From: an uncultured Flammeovirgaceae bacterium
Lineage (GTDB): Bacteria > Bacteroidota > Bacteroidia > Cytophagales > Cyclobacteriaceae
DNA length: 11,882 nt
Reading direction: 5' to 3'
Assembly: GCA_937138955.1 (NCBI GenBank)
Contig: CAKZPJ010000620.1
Location: forward strand, 1 to 11,882
Positions 1 to 6,427 of this stretch are shown in pieces. Positions within the stretch are counted from its first letter, which is position 1. Every line of letters begins with the position of its first letter. The notes below the pieces were generated by a model. It was not told the origin of the DNA. It searched no databases and was given only the letters and a program-made list of their open reading frames with translations. Position numbers and translations under genes: made by a program.

Positions 1-163
1 AACTTTAAATCACTCCATTATAAGGCTAACATCTAATATAAGGCCGAATTCGTAATGTTTGATTCTTTAGAAATCTGTTTTTTACCTTTCTGCTAAAAGT
101 AATCGTACTCTTCAAAAGTAAATCTCAGTACTTGGCTGAGTAGCAACTTTAACCGGAAAGTTT

Positions 164-171
164 TATACTTG
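164..171 (+). promoter_or_regulatory. Weak candidate -7 promoter box for the YcxB-like gene
   Basis: TATACTTG matches the Bacteroidota -7 consensus TAnnTTTG at all but one position and lies about 50 bp before the ATG at 221. No clear -33 TTTG stands at the expected distance. Two small inverted repeats flank it: CTCAG/CTGAG (124-140) and TGCG/CGCA (183-193), the second falling in the presumed leader. The remaining bases of 1-163 hold no open frame or RNA gene that I can recognise. Confidence 0.3.
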
Positions 172-220
172 CATCCGCATTGTGCGTCGCGCATCGCTTG
201 AATTTTGAAGAGACTCTTTC

Positions 221-697
221 ATGATTGTTAAAACCAAAAAATATAAACTTTCTACCGGCACGTATATCAAACTGGCCATGTTTAATTTGCTACGTAAACA
301 ATGGTGGGTATTTTTGATCGTAGCGGCTCTTATGTGTGGAGCATTTATTATTTGGTCAATCTGGTGGATCATCGGTCCACTGATTGCGTTACTGCTTTAT
401 GCTTTATTTTGGCTCATCCAGTTTACGGGCGTAACCCAAATGGAGCAGAACAAAATTCTGTTCGAGCGGCTTAGCTACGAAATCAATAGCCAGCAAGTAC
501 TGATTAAGGTGAATACGAAGCAGGGTATGCCGTTGAAGTGGGATATGATTAAAGACGCTCGTATTGGAAAAGACTACTTCGTGCTGATTGTATCCAAAGC
601 CCAACTAGTACATTTACCTTTTCGGATTTTCAACACTGAAAACGAGCGCAAATTTCTGCAAACGATTCTGAAGCGGAAAGGCTACTTAAAAGACTAA
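221..697 (+). CDS. YcxB-like two-helix membrane protein
   Basis: A 158-residue protein with two adjacent hydrophobic helices (about residues 27-47 and 49-70), a charged N-terminus and a soluble C-terminal domain of about 85 residues. The C-terminal pattern, with a beta-rich stretch, then LPFRIF followed by a short helix (NERKFLQTILKR), resembles the YcxB-like domain, a family of bacterial membrane proteins of unknown biochemical role. The domain is probably cytoplasmic, given the basic residues before the first helix. The start is ATG with no obvious ribosome binding site, as is usual in Bacteroidota. Its TAA stop interlocks with the stop of the convergent M16 protease gene (694-697), so no room is left for a terminator between them. 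The family call is by motif memory and is moderate; that it is a real membrane protein gene is clear. Confidence 0.8.
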   Translation: MIVKTKKYKLSTGTYIKLAMFNLLRKQWWVFLIVAALMCGAFIIWSIWWIIGPLIALLLYALFWLIQFTGVTQMEQNKILFERLSYEINSQQVLIKVNTKQGMPLKWDMIKDARIGKDYFVLIVSKAQLVHLPFRIFNTENERKFLQTILKRKGYLKD

Positions 698-1941
698 CCA
701 GTTTGTTGTTCTGATTTGTAGTGAAGAGTACTGCTATTATTTAAGTCTAGTATTTTTCGGGCAGCCTGTTGTATATCTTCAGGCGTAACTGCTTGTATCT
801 TTTCTGATTCTTGATTTATCATATTGGGATCGCCAAGCATAGCCGAATAGGCCAAACTCATTGCCCGGTTAAGCAACTCCATCTCTGAAAACACCAACGT
901 TGATTCTGCTTGATTCTTTACTTTCCGTAGTTCTTCATTACTCACAATAGTTTTCTTTATCGCCTCAACTACGGAAGTAATTGCATCGTCGGCGGTCTGT
1001 AAAGCTACGCCTTCGTTGAGCCTGCCGTTGATAATTAGCAAGCCAGGATCTACGGAGCCAGTAACGTAGGCGTTAATGGAACTGAACAGTGGGTTTTCTT
1101 TCACTAATTGGGTAAACAAACGAGAAGAGCGGCTTCGACCTAATATATCACTCAGTAAATCAGTGGCGTGATAATCAGGGCTAGTACGTCTGGGAATATG
1201 AAACGCTTTGTAAATAGCGTGAGCGGGTACCTTCCCATTTTTCTCTATAAATCTTGGTGTAGTTTGTTGTGCCTCCTGAGGCAACCGGCGATGGTAAGCT
1301 TCACCGGCCGGAATATCGCTAAACCATTTTTTGGCTAATTGCTCCACCTCTTCAGTTTCCACTCGTCCGGCAACGACCAGTATTGCATTATTGGGGCGAT
1401 AGAACTTGTAGAAAAACGACTTTACATCGTCCAGCGTAGCTTGTTCAACGTGAGAAATATCGCGACCAATGGTGGGCCAGCGGTAGGGGTGAGTTTGGTA
1501 CGCTAATGCTTTAAGAGTCATCATCGCATCTCCGTAGGGCTGGCTGAGGTAGTTTTGCTTGTATTCTTCAATTACCACCTTACGCTGCACTTCCAATACC
1601 TTGGGGTCAAACGACAGGCTCATCATCCGGTCAGATTCCAGCCAAAAAGCAGTTTCTAAGTTATTTGCCGGTAGGGTAAGAAAGTAATTGGTGATGTCGG
1701 GGTTAGTAAAGGCATTATTTTCCCCGCCAACCACTTGCAAGGGTTCATCGTAGTTGGGAATATTCTTCGATCCGCCGAACATCAAGTGTTCAAAAAGATG
1801 AGCGAACCCAGTTTTGTTCTCATCTTCGTCGCGAGAACCTACGTTATAGAGCACATTCACGGTAGCAATAGGCACCGATGAATCTTTGTGTACCAGTACT
1901 TGTAATCCGTTAGAAAGTTTAAATTGATCAAAGTCAATCAT
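694..1941 (-). CDS. M16 family zinc metallopeptidase (insulinase/processing-peptidase type)
   Basis: A 415-residue protein starting at the ATG at 1941; the frame stays open upstream to 1974, but family similarity begins right after this start (FKLSNGLQVLVHKD). It carries the inverted zinc motif HxxEH as HLFEH (residues 48-52) and the downstream glutamate ligand in VVIEEY (about 125-126). The block PYRWPTIG and the M16 C-terminal half (KVPAHAIYKAFHIPRR, then LGRSRSSRLF) follow. This is the one-unit M16B form of about 420 residues, which normally pairs into a clam-shell chamber and degrades or trims peptides. No signal peptide is evident, so it may act in the cytoplasm, whereas many Bacteroidota relatives are exported. 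It is divergent from the PiT-like gene, with a 149-bp shared upstream region, and convergent with the YcxB-like gene with a 4-bp overlap. All recognisable catalytic residues are present. Confidence 0.93.
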   Translation of the reverse strand: MIDFDQFKLSNGLQVLVHKDSSVPIATVNVLYNVGSRDEDENKTGFAHLFEHLMFGGSKNIPNYDEPLQVVGGENNAFTNPDITNYFLTLPANNLETAFWLESDRMMSLSFDPKVLEVQRKVVIEEYKQNYLSQPYGDAMMTLKALAYQTHPYRWPTIGRDISHVEQATLDDVKSFFYKFYRPNNAILVVAGRVETEEVEQLAKKWFSDIPAGEAYHRRLPQEAQQTTPRFIEKNGKVPAHAIYKAFHIPRRTSPDYHATDLLSDILGRSRSSRLFTQLVKENPLFSSINAYVTGSVDPGLLIINGRLNEGVALQTADDAITSVVEAIKKTIVSNEELRKVKNQAESTLVFSEMELLNRAMSLAYSAMLGDPNMINQESEKIQAVTPEDIQQAARKILDLNNSSTLHYKSEQQTG

Positions 1942-2090
1942 ATTGATAATTTTGAATAGTCTTGCTGTTAACAATTAGATTTTTCAAATCGTTGTGAAAT
2001 AGCAATTTTTTAGTGAGACAAACGATAACAATTTCTGCTATTTCTTTTTGCTTGGCATAATTAGTATCATTGGGCAAATTTTCGCTAACC

Positions 2091-3236
2091 ATGCCATCAA
2101 CCAGCAACCAAACCGATAGCACTAGCCAGTCTCGGAATTTAATTTATCAGTTCTTCGATCTCGTGAAGGAAGAAAGAACATTTATCTTATTGATAGGTGT
2201 TCTTTTTTTTGGAGCTGCTGTAGTCTATCCCTATCCGGGAATAGCTATGTGGTTTGGATTCTTGATAGCGGCTTACTCAGCAGTTTCTAACGACAGTATT
2301 CAAACTTTGGGAACGTTCATAGCTTCCAATGCCGAACGTCGGTGGTACGTACTTTGGCTGTATATCGGAGGTATTTTTCTGGTTACCGTTACGGTGGGCT
2401 GGATTCTCAACGACGGTGGGGTTTCCTTCGGGCGATTACGAACCACCGAGGCCGATGGCAGCTTGTCATTTCCTCAGCCTGAAAGCTTTGCGTTTTTGCA
2501 AATTGCTGCCCCAATTTTCCTGCTGATTCTCACACGTCTGCGGATGCCGGTTTCTACCACTTTTCTGCTGCTAAGTAGCTTTGCAGTTAGTCCGAGTGCG
2601 GTGGGTTCAGTCATCAATAAAAGCCTAACGGCTTATTTAATTGCATTTGGTCTGGGGTTGGGAGTTTGGTATTTGATTACGAATATTACTCAGAAGTACT
2701 TTGTGGGTAAACCGGCCTTTGGTTGGGCTATTGCTCAGTGGATTACCAGCGGCACACTATGGTCGGTGTGGATTATGCAGGATGCCGCTAACATCGCTAT
2801 CTATCTACCGCGCTCGTTAAACATCGCTCAATTTCTAGGCTTCGCTTTAGTAGTATTTTTGGGGCTAGGGCTAATTTTCTTCTTGAAGGGAGATAAAATT
2901 CAAGATATTGTCAATGAGAAAAGCGAAGTAACCGACATACGTTCCGCGACAATTATTGATTTTGTGTACGCGCTTATTTTGATCTACAAACTCACCATCA
3001 GTACCATTCCTATGAGTACTACTTGGGTATTCATCGGACTATTGGGTGGTCGTGAGATTGGTATTCGTTTACGTCAAAAAAATAATGGCGAAAGTGAAAG
3101 GAAGAGTGTAGGAGGCGCACTGCGGATGGTTGGAAAAGATCTTGGTCTGGCCACCATTGGCCTAATTGTTTCAGTGTTGTTAGCAATGGCCGTGAATGAA
3201 GGATTCAGAGAAGAAGTGCTCAAATTCTTTAGTTAA
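2091..3236 (+). CDS. Divergent PiT-family-like (phosphate permease-like) membrane protein
   Basis: A 381-residue polytopic protein with about ten hydrophobic segments. The ATG at 2091 is preferred over an in-frame TTG at 2070. The sequence shows two related halves. The first has SNDSIQTLG (66-74) followed by RMPVSTTF (151-158). The second has MQDAANIAIYLPR (229-241) followed by IPMSTTW (306-312) and GLLGGREIG. Paired [N/H]D...N and P-x-STT motifs in two inverted repeats are the signature of the PiT inorganic phosphate transporter family (PF01384), which moves phosphate with a cation across the inner membrane. The usual histidine after STT is replaced by Phe or Trp, and overall similarity is weak, so substrate and activity are uncertain; sulfate is another possibility within such permeases. 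It is convergent with the phosphatase-like gene (26-bp gap, no terminator hairpin seen). Confidence 0.72.
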   Translation: MPSTSNQTDSTSQSRNLIYQFFDLVKEERTFILLIGVLFFGAAVVYPYPGIAMWFGFLIAAYSAVSNDSIQTLGTFIASNAERRWYVLWLYIGGIFLVTVTVGWILNDGGVSFGRLRTTEADGSLSFPQPESFAFLQIAAPIFLLILTRLRMPVSTTFLLLSSFAVSPSAVGSVINKSLTAYLIAFGLGLGVWYLITNITQKYFVGKPAFGWAIAQWITSGTLWSVWIMQDAANIAIYLPRSLNIAQFLGFALVVFLGLGLIFFLKGDKIQDIVNEKSEVTDIRSATIIDFVYALILIYKLTISTIPMSTTWVFIGLLGGREIGIRLRQKNNGESERKSVGGALRMVGKDLGLATIGLIVSVLLAMAVNEGFREEVLKFFS

Positions 3237-3262
3237 TAGATGTTTCGGCCTACTCTAGATTG

Positions 3263-4255
3263 TCAGTAAGGTTCGCTACTTAAAAACATTTCCAACAAAA
3301 CAGTTTCGTCCGGTAGCTGAATTTTTATCTTTTCCTGTTGTTGACTAATTAAAACTACACTTTGCTGTTCGGGAAAGTTAAATACATTGGGCAATTGTTT
3401 TTCCGATGAAGCATTAGTAGTGATAGCTAAATCTACCTTTTCTGGTATCTGGTTGGTACTTGGTGGATTATACCAAATCACTTGAGCTTCGTCCTCAACT
3501 GACCGCCAAAAGCGGTTTTTAATTTTTTTGTCCGTAATCGATATCAAAAGTTGGGTTCTTTCAGCAATAGGATAATATCGTAATTCACTACTCGGTAAAT
3601 TAAATAAGTACTGAATATCGGCAGAAGTAGACCCAGTTATTACGATCGGGACCAGCGCATTCTCGTAGGTAGTTGGCTGCCAGGAATTAAGCCAGTCGCG
3701 CCACGCATCCTCGGTAGTAAGGTTAGTAAGGCCATCTATCAATATAAAATCAGGGGATTGGCTATTGACTATCTGAGCAATACGCTGCCATTCATGCGAG
3801 TTTTGAGAGACTTTGGGTGAAACCCAATAGCTTCGCCAATCACGATTATCTGGCGAAAGTGTTTGAATCATCAACCGAGGACTGATCCCATCATCCTCAC
3901 CAATCACCAAATAGTATTTCGTATCAGGTGATAAGTCTTTTAAGTGACAGAAATAATTTTCCATCCCTCGGTGAAAGTTAGCAGCCGTAATAGTGGCCTG
4001 AAAAGTATAAGCTGCTGTGTCTTGCTGATGGTCTACGGTATCATAATAAATCCGTTGCAAGTCAGGGCAACCACCGATTAACTCCCAGCCAAGCAGTGCT
4101 GAAGTAGTCGGGTTTTCAGTAAGAATTAGTCGGTAGTTCTGGGTGGCTGCTTCACTTGATTGTGAAAAAGACAGAATTATTAAAGTAAAATATACGGTCT
4201 TTGGTAGGTATTTTACCAAGCAATAGTAGCTATTTCGGTAACAATTTCTTAACAT
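3263..4255 (-). CDS. Secreted purple-acid-phosphatase-like pseudoenzyme
   Basis: A 330-residue protein. A hydrophobic signal peptide (about residues 20-36, ending SSEA) indicates export. Residues 38-134 resemble the fibronectin-like N-terminal domain of purple acid phosphatases, including the LKDLSPDTKYYLVIG strand and a closing PRLMIQTLSP. Residues 140-330 follow the order of the metallophosphoesterase domain: PDFILIDGLTNLTTEDAW aligns with the family block PDF(V/I)(x)xGGDLT, and VPIVITGSTSADIQYLFNLP aligns with IPxxPxxGNHE. The GD aspartate and the whole GNHE ligand set are absent, and no replacement His/Asp cluster is visible, so it should not bind the di-metal centre. The ATG at 4255 lies inside the 11-bp repeat array; an in-frame TTG at 4219 (codon 13) would leave a normal short signal peptide and place the repeats fully upstream. 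Function is unknown; binding of phosphorylated ligands is only a guess. Confidence 0.72.
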   Translation of the reverse strand: MLRNCYRNSYYCLVKYLPKTVYFTLIILSFSQSSEAATQNYRLILTENPTTSALLGWELIGGCPDLQRIYYDTVDHQQDTAAYTFQATITAANFHRGMENYFCHLKDLSPDTKYYLVIGEDDGISPRLMIQTLSPDNRDWRSYWVSPKVSQNSHEWQRIAQIVNSQSPDFILIDGLTNLTTEDAWRDWLNSWQPTTYENALVPIVITGSTSADIQYLFNLPSSELRYYPIAERTQLLISITDKKIKNRFWRSVEDEAQVIWYNPPSTNQIPEKVDLAITTNASSEKQLPNVFNFPEQQSVVLISQQQEKIKIQLPDETVLLEMFLSSEPY

Positions 4256-4292
4256 TAAGTTAACATTGGCTTAACATTTGCGTAACATTAAC
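4238..4292 (+). repeat. Five 11-bp direct repeats of NTAACAT, Pho-box-like operator
   Basis: Five tandem 11-bp units read on the + strand: GTAACAATTTC, TTAACATTAAG, TTAACATTGGC, TTAACATTTGC, GTAACATTAAC (starts 4238, 4249, 4260, 4271, 4282). A 6-7 bp conserved core is followed by 4-5 variable bases with exact helical phasing. This matches the architecture of PhoB/PhoP response-regulator sites: in Bacillus subtilis, TT(A/C/T)ACA repeats with spacers of about 5 bp; in E. coli, CTGTCAT repeats at 11-bp period. A weaker TTTACA follows at 4294. The array lies between a phosphatase-like gene (-) and a 47-residue membrane protein gene (+). No perfect TAnnTTTG box is visible on either side. Confidence 0.75.
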
Positions 4293-4314
4293 TTTTACAC
4301 AAAATTTATTTATT

Positions 4315-4458
4315 ATGAAAACCCCTTACGAACACCGAGCAAAGTACGGATTACACTACATTATTTTTGGGAAACCGTCAAAGGAAGCAAGACTGCTTTA
4401 TTGGTTGTTATTAGGATTGATTATGGTGCTGAATTTCACCTATATCTTTTTAGCCTAA
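4315..4458 (+). CDS. 47-residue single-helix membrane protein
   Basis: An ATG-started frame of 47 codons ending in TAA. The N-terminal half is polar and basic (K2, R8, K10, K20, K23, R26) and the C-terminal half is one hydrophobic helix (about 27-46, LLYWLLLGLIMVLNF). By the positive-inside rule the N-terminus should face the cytoplasm. It begins 22 bp after the five-unit 11-bp repeat array, so it is a prime candidate for control by whatever binds there; the spacing allows only a very short leader. Its stop interlocks with that of the convergent M20 gene (CTAA at 4455-4458), the same arrangement seen at two other gene ends here, which supports it being real. I recognise no family and assign no function. 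Confidence 0.62.
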   Translation: MKTPYEHRAKYGLHYIIFGKPSKEARLLYWLLLGLIMVLNFTYIFLA

Positions 4459-5654
4459 TTACCCAATTGTAGTTCGGATATGGCTAGCCACGCCATTAAA
4501 CCGGGACCAATTTCCAGCGCGTGTTCATCAATATCAAACGTGGGAGTATGCACTCCCGAAGTAATTCCCTTAGCTTCATTGCCAGTGCCTAATCGGTAGA
4601 AGCACGCATCTACATGATGGGTATAGTACGCGAAATCTTCTGCCGCCATCCATAAGTCTAAGTCCACTACATTTTCCTCTCCTAAATAATCAACTGCTAA
4701 ATTTTTAGACCGTTGGGTGAGCTCAGGGTTATTTTGTAAAGATGGGTAGCCCACTTTGATATCAACATTGCAAGAGCCGCCTAAGCCAGAGCACAGACCA
4801 TGGGCAATATCTTTTATTTTTTGATGCGCCTGATGTCGCCATTCTTCGTCTAGCGTACGGAAGGTGCCTTCAATATGTACTTCGTTAGGAATAACGTTGG
4901 TAGCTCCCTGGGCAATCACTTTGCCAAACGAAAGTACCGACGGAATTTTGGGGTTGGCTACTCGACTAATCACCTGCTGAAGCGTAACTAACAACTGAGC
5001 AGTTATCATCACCGGATCAATATTCTTTTCCGGCATAGCCGCATGACCTCCTTTACCTTTAATGGTTAGGTAAATTTCGTCAGCACTAGCCATATACATT
5101 CCTTCGCGAAAACCTATTTTCCCCGCTGGTAGATGAGGTAGCACATGTTGGCCCAGCATGGTTTGAGGGGCTGGATTCTTAAGTACACCCTCTTTAATCA
5201 TAAGTGAGGCACCTCCGGGAAAACGTTCCTCGCCCGGTTGAAAAATAAGTTTAACAGTTCCTTCAAACTCCTCGCGAAGCTGCTGAAGAATATTTGCTAC
5301 TCCCAACAGAGAAGAAGTATGAACATCGTGCCCACAGGCGTGCATCACTCCCTCATTTTTAGATTTGTAGGGTACATTATTGGCTTCAAGAATCGGTAGC
5401 GCGTCCATATCGGCTCGTAGGGCCACGGTTCGACTATCAGGATTTTTGCCCTTTATCAGCGCAACCACTCCAGTATCAGCTACTCCGGTTTGGGGAGATA
5501 AACCGAATGAAGTAAGCGTTTCAGCCACAAAACGAGCCGTTTGATGCTCCTGAAAGGATAATTCTGGATGCTGATGCAAGTGATGTCGATAGCCAACCAC
5601 TTGTTCGGCCAGTTCACGAGACAATGACTTTATTTGAGGAAGTAAAGAATCCAT
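4455..5654 (-). CDS. M20 family amidohydrolase (N-acyl amino acid / IAA-amide hydrolase type)
   Basis: A 399-residue zinc-dependent hydrolase from the ATG at 5654; the frame opens 12 bases earlier only with a TTG. It has the M20D order of motifs: RHHLHQHPELSFQE (23-36), LRADMDALP (79-87), MHACGHDVH with metal ligands C107 and H109, QPGEE with E142/E143, GQH with H170, the dimerisation-domain entry KGKGGHAAMP (199-208), AEDFAYY (338-344) and GVHTPTFD with H369. Family members remove acyl groups from N-acyl amino acids or related amides (hippurate, N-acetyl-diaminopimelate, indoleacetyl amino acids) in the cytoplasm; the exact substrate cannot be read from sequence. It lies 14 bp after the SPOR lipoprotein gene on the same strand, suggesting one transcript. 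All catalytic residues are intact. Confidence 0.94.
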   Translation of the reverse strand: MDSLLPQIKSLSRELAEQVVGYRHHLHQHPELSFQEHQTARFVAETLTSFGLSPQTGVADTGVVALIKGKNPDSRTVALRADMDALPILEANNVPYKSKNEGVMHACGHDVHTSSLLGVANILQQLREEFEGTVKLIFQPGEERFPGGASLMIKEGVLKNPAPQTMLGQHVLPHLPAGKIGFREGMYMASADEIYLTIKGKGGHAAMPEKNIDPVMITAQLLVTLQQVISRVANPKIPSVLSFGKVIAQGATNVIPNEVHIEGTFRTLDEEWRHQAHQKIKDIAHGLCSGLGGSCNVDIKVGYPSLQNNPELTQRSKNLAVDYLGEENVVDLDLWMAAEDFAYYTHHVDACFYRLGTGNEAKGITSGVHTPTFDIDEHALEIGPGLMAWLAISELQLGN

Positions 5655-5668
5655 ATATAATGCCAATA

Positions 5669-6205
5669 TTAATCAACCGTTTGGAAGGTTTCGGGTACCA
5701 GTAGCACATTAGGAAAAAGTTTTCTCAGAGCAATATAATCTTGCTGTGCCTCGAGTCTACTAGCGTATTCTCCGATACGGGTTCGCCAAATGGTTTGAAA
5801 GCGAACTGCTGGTTCAGCATCGGGTAGTGCCTGGTATACTTTTAGTTTCGCTTCGTTGGCCTCTTCCCGACTGTTTCCAGTATATACCTGGAGGGTGAAT
5901 CCTTGATATTCGTTATTCTCTCGATTTAGATCGTCTACTGCATCAAAATACTCCGAAATATCTTCGGTCACCGAATTAGGAGTGGGTAATGCAGAAACTG
6001 TGGTAATTATTCGTTCGGGGTTCGGATCAATAGAACTCGAACTGTTTTGAGCAATTGAGTCGGCGTACTGAATTCGGTACTGACTCAAATCTTCATTATA
6101 CTCTTCTGCTCCCTGAGTGCTAATTGTTTTAGTGGGGGCGCACTGTTGAAAAATAGCCAGTAGTAAGGCTGAACTAAGTAATAAAAATGAACTACGATTT
6201 ATCAT
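5669..6205 (-). CDS. SPOR-domain lipoprotein
   Basis: A 178-residue protein with an N-terminal hydrophobic segment (about 6-19) ending in FQQC, so Cys22 is the likely lipidation site; phenylalanine at -3 and glutamine at -1 make the lipobox atypical. A low-complexity linker (about 25-98, many Ser, Thr, Asn, Pro, Glu) leads to a C-terminal SPOR domain (about 101-175): GFTLQVYTGNSREEAN, a helix, TIWRTRIGEYASRLEA and a closing helix and strand. SPOR domains bind peptidoglycan strands stripped of stem peptides, so the protein is expected to be anchored in a membrane and to reach into the cell wall, possibly at division sites. It is the first gene of a probable two-gene operon with the M20 amidohydrolase. 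A good -7 box lies about 20 bp upstream of the start. Confidence 0.88.
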   Translation of the reverse strand: MINRSSFLLLSSALLLAIFQQCAPTKTISTQGAEEYNEDLSQYRIQYADSIAQNSSSSIDPNPERIITTVSALPTPNSVTEDISEYFDAVDDLNRENNEYQGFTLQVYTGNSREEANEAKLKVYQALPDAEPAVRFQTIWRTRIGEYASRLEAQQDYIALRKLFPNVLLVPETFQTVD

Positions 6206-6224
6206 TGCCTAAATTTTTCTGAGC

Positions 6225-6232
6225 CAAAAGTA
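6225..6232 (-). promoter_or_regulatory. Candidate -7 promoter box for the SPOR-M20 operon
   Basis: On the minus strand TACTTTTG matches the Bacteroidota TAnnTTTG consensus exactly and ends 19 bp before the ATG at 6205, giving a leader of roughly a dozen bases. A TTG occurs upstream (6247-6249) but the spacer is only 14 bp, shorter than the usual 19-21. Confidence 0.5.
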
Positions 6233-6280
6233 GATGTTTATCATAACAACTGCTAAATCATAGACATAAATTGTTTCATG

Positions 6281-6329
6281 GCTAGGAGCTTGGGGCGTGA
6301 AGCTAAGGGGTAAGAGCTTGATATTGAGG
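6281..6329 (+). repeat. Degenerate heptad repeat array (left arm)
   Basis: Reading in steps of seven bases from 6281 gives GCTAGGA, GCTTGGG, GCGTGAA, GCTAAGG, GGTAAGA, GCTTGAT, ATTGAGG: seven units around a GCTTGRR consensus. On the opposite strand the cleaner array at 6388-6424 has the same core, so the two form an inverted pair with about 58 bp between them. The segment is non-coding and lies between the SPOR promoter and the comM stop. Confidence 0.6.
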
Positions 6330-6387
6330 GATGGCGAACGATAGATAATTGTCACGAAGACGTGTAAAGTTACTAATTATTTTCATT

Positions 6388-6424
6388 GCATCAAGCATCA
6401 AGCATCAAGCACCAAGCACCAAGC
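6388..6424 (+). repeat. Heptad tandem repeat GCATCAA/GCACCAA (right arm)
   Basis: Three GCATCAA units are followed by two GCACCAA units and a partial GC, a perfect 7-bp period apart from one T/C change. On the minus strand the unit is TTGATGC or TTGGTGC, i.e. repeated GCTTG, the core of the left-hand array. It ends three bases before the stop codon of the comM-like gene. Confidence 0.9.
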
Positions 6425-6427
6425 CCG

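Noticed and set aside
1..163. Possible RNA gene or end of an upstream coding gene at the left edge
   Set aside because: All frames close quickly and no tRNA cloverleaf or CCA end was found.
1934..2122. 62-codon open frame on the - strand in the M16/PiT-like intergenic region
   Set aside because: It overlaps the starts of both flanking genes and has random-looking composition.
3237..3262. Bidirectional terminator between the PiT-like and phosphatase-like genes
   Set aside because: The 26-bp gap contains no stem of useful length and no T-tract.
4278..4472. 64-codon + strand open frame over the small-protein locus
   Set aside because: It is in a different frame from the 47-residue protein, begins inside the repeat array and reads into the M20 gene; the 47-codon frame has far better membrane-protein character.
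6388..6424. Heptad array as a CRISPR
   Set aside because: The repeat is only 7 bp with no spacers and no cas genes nearby.
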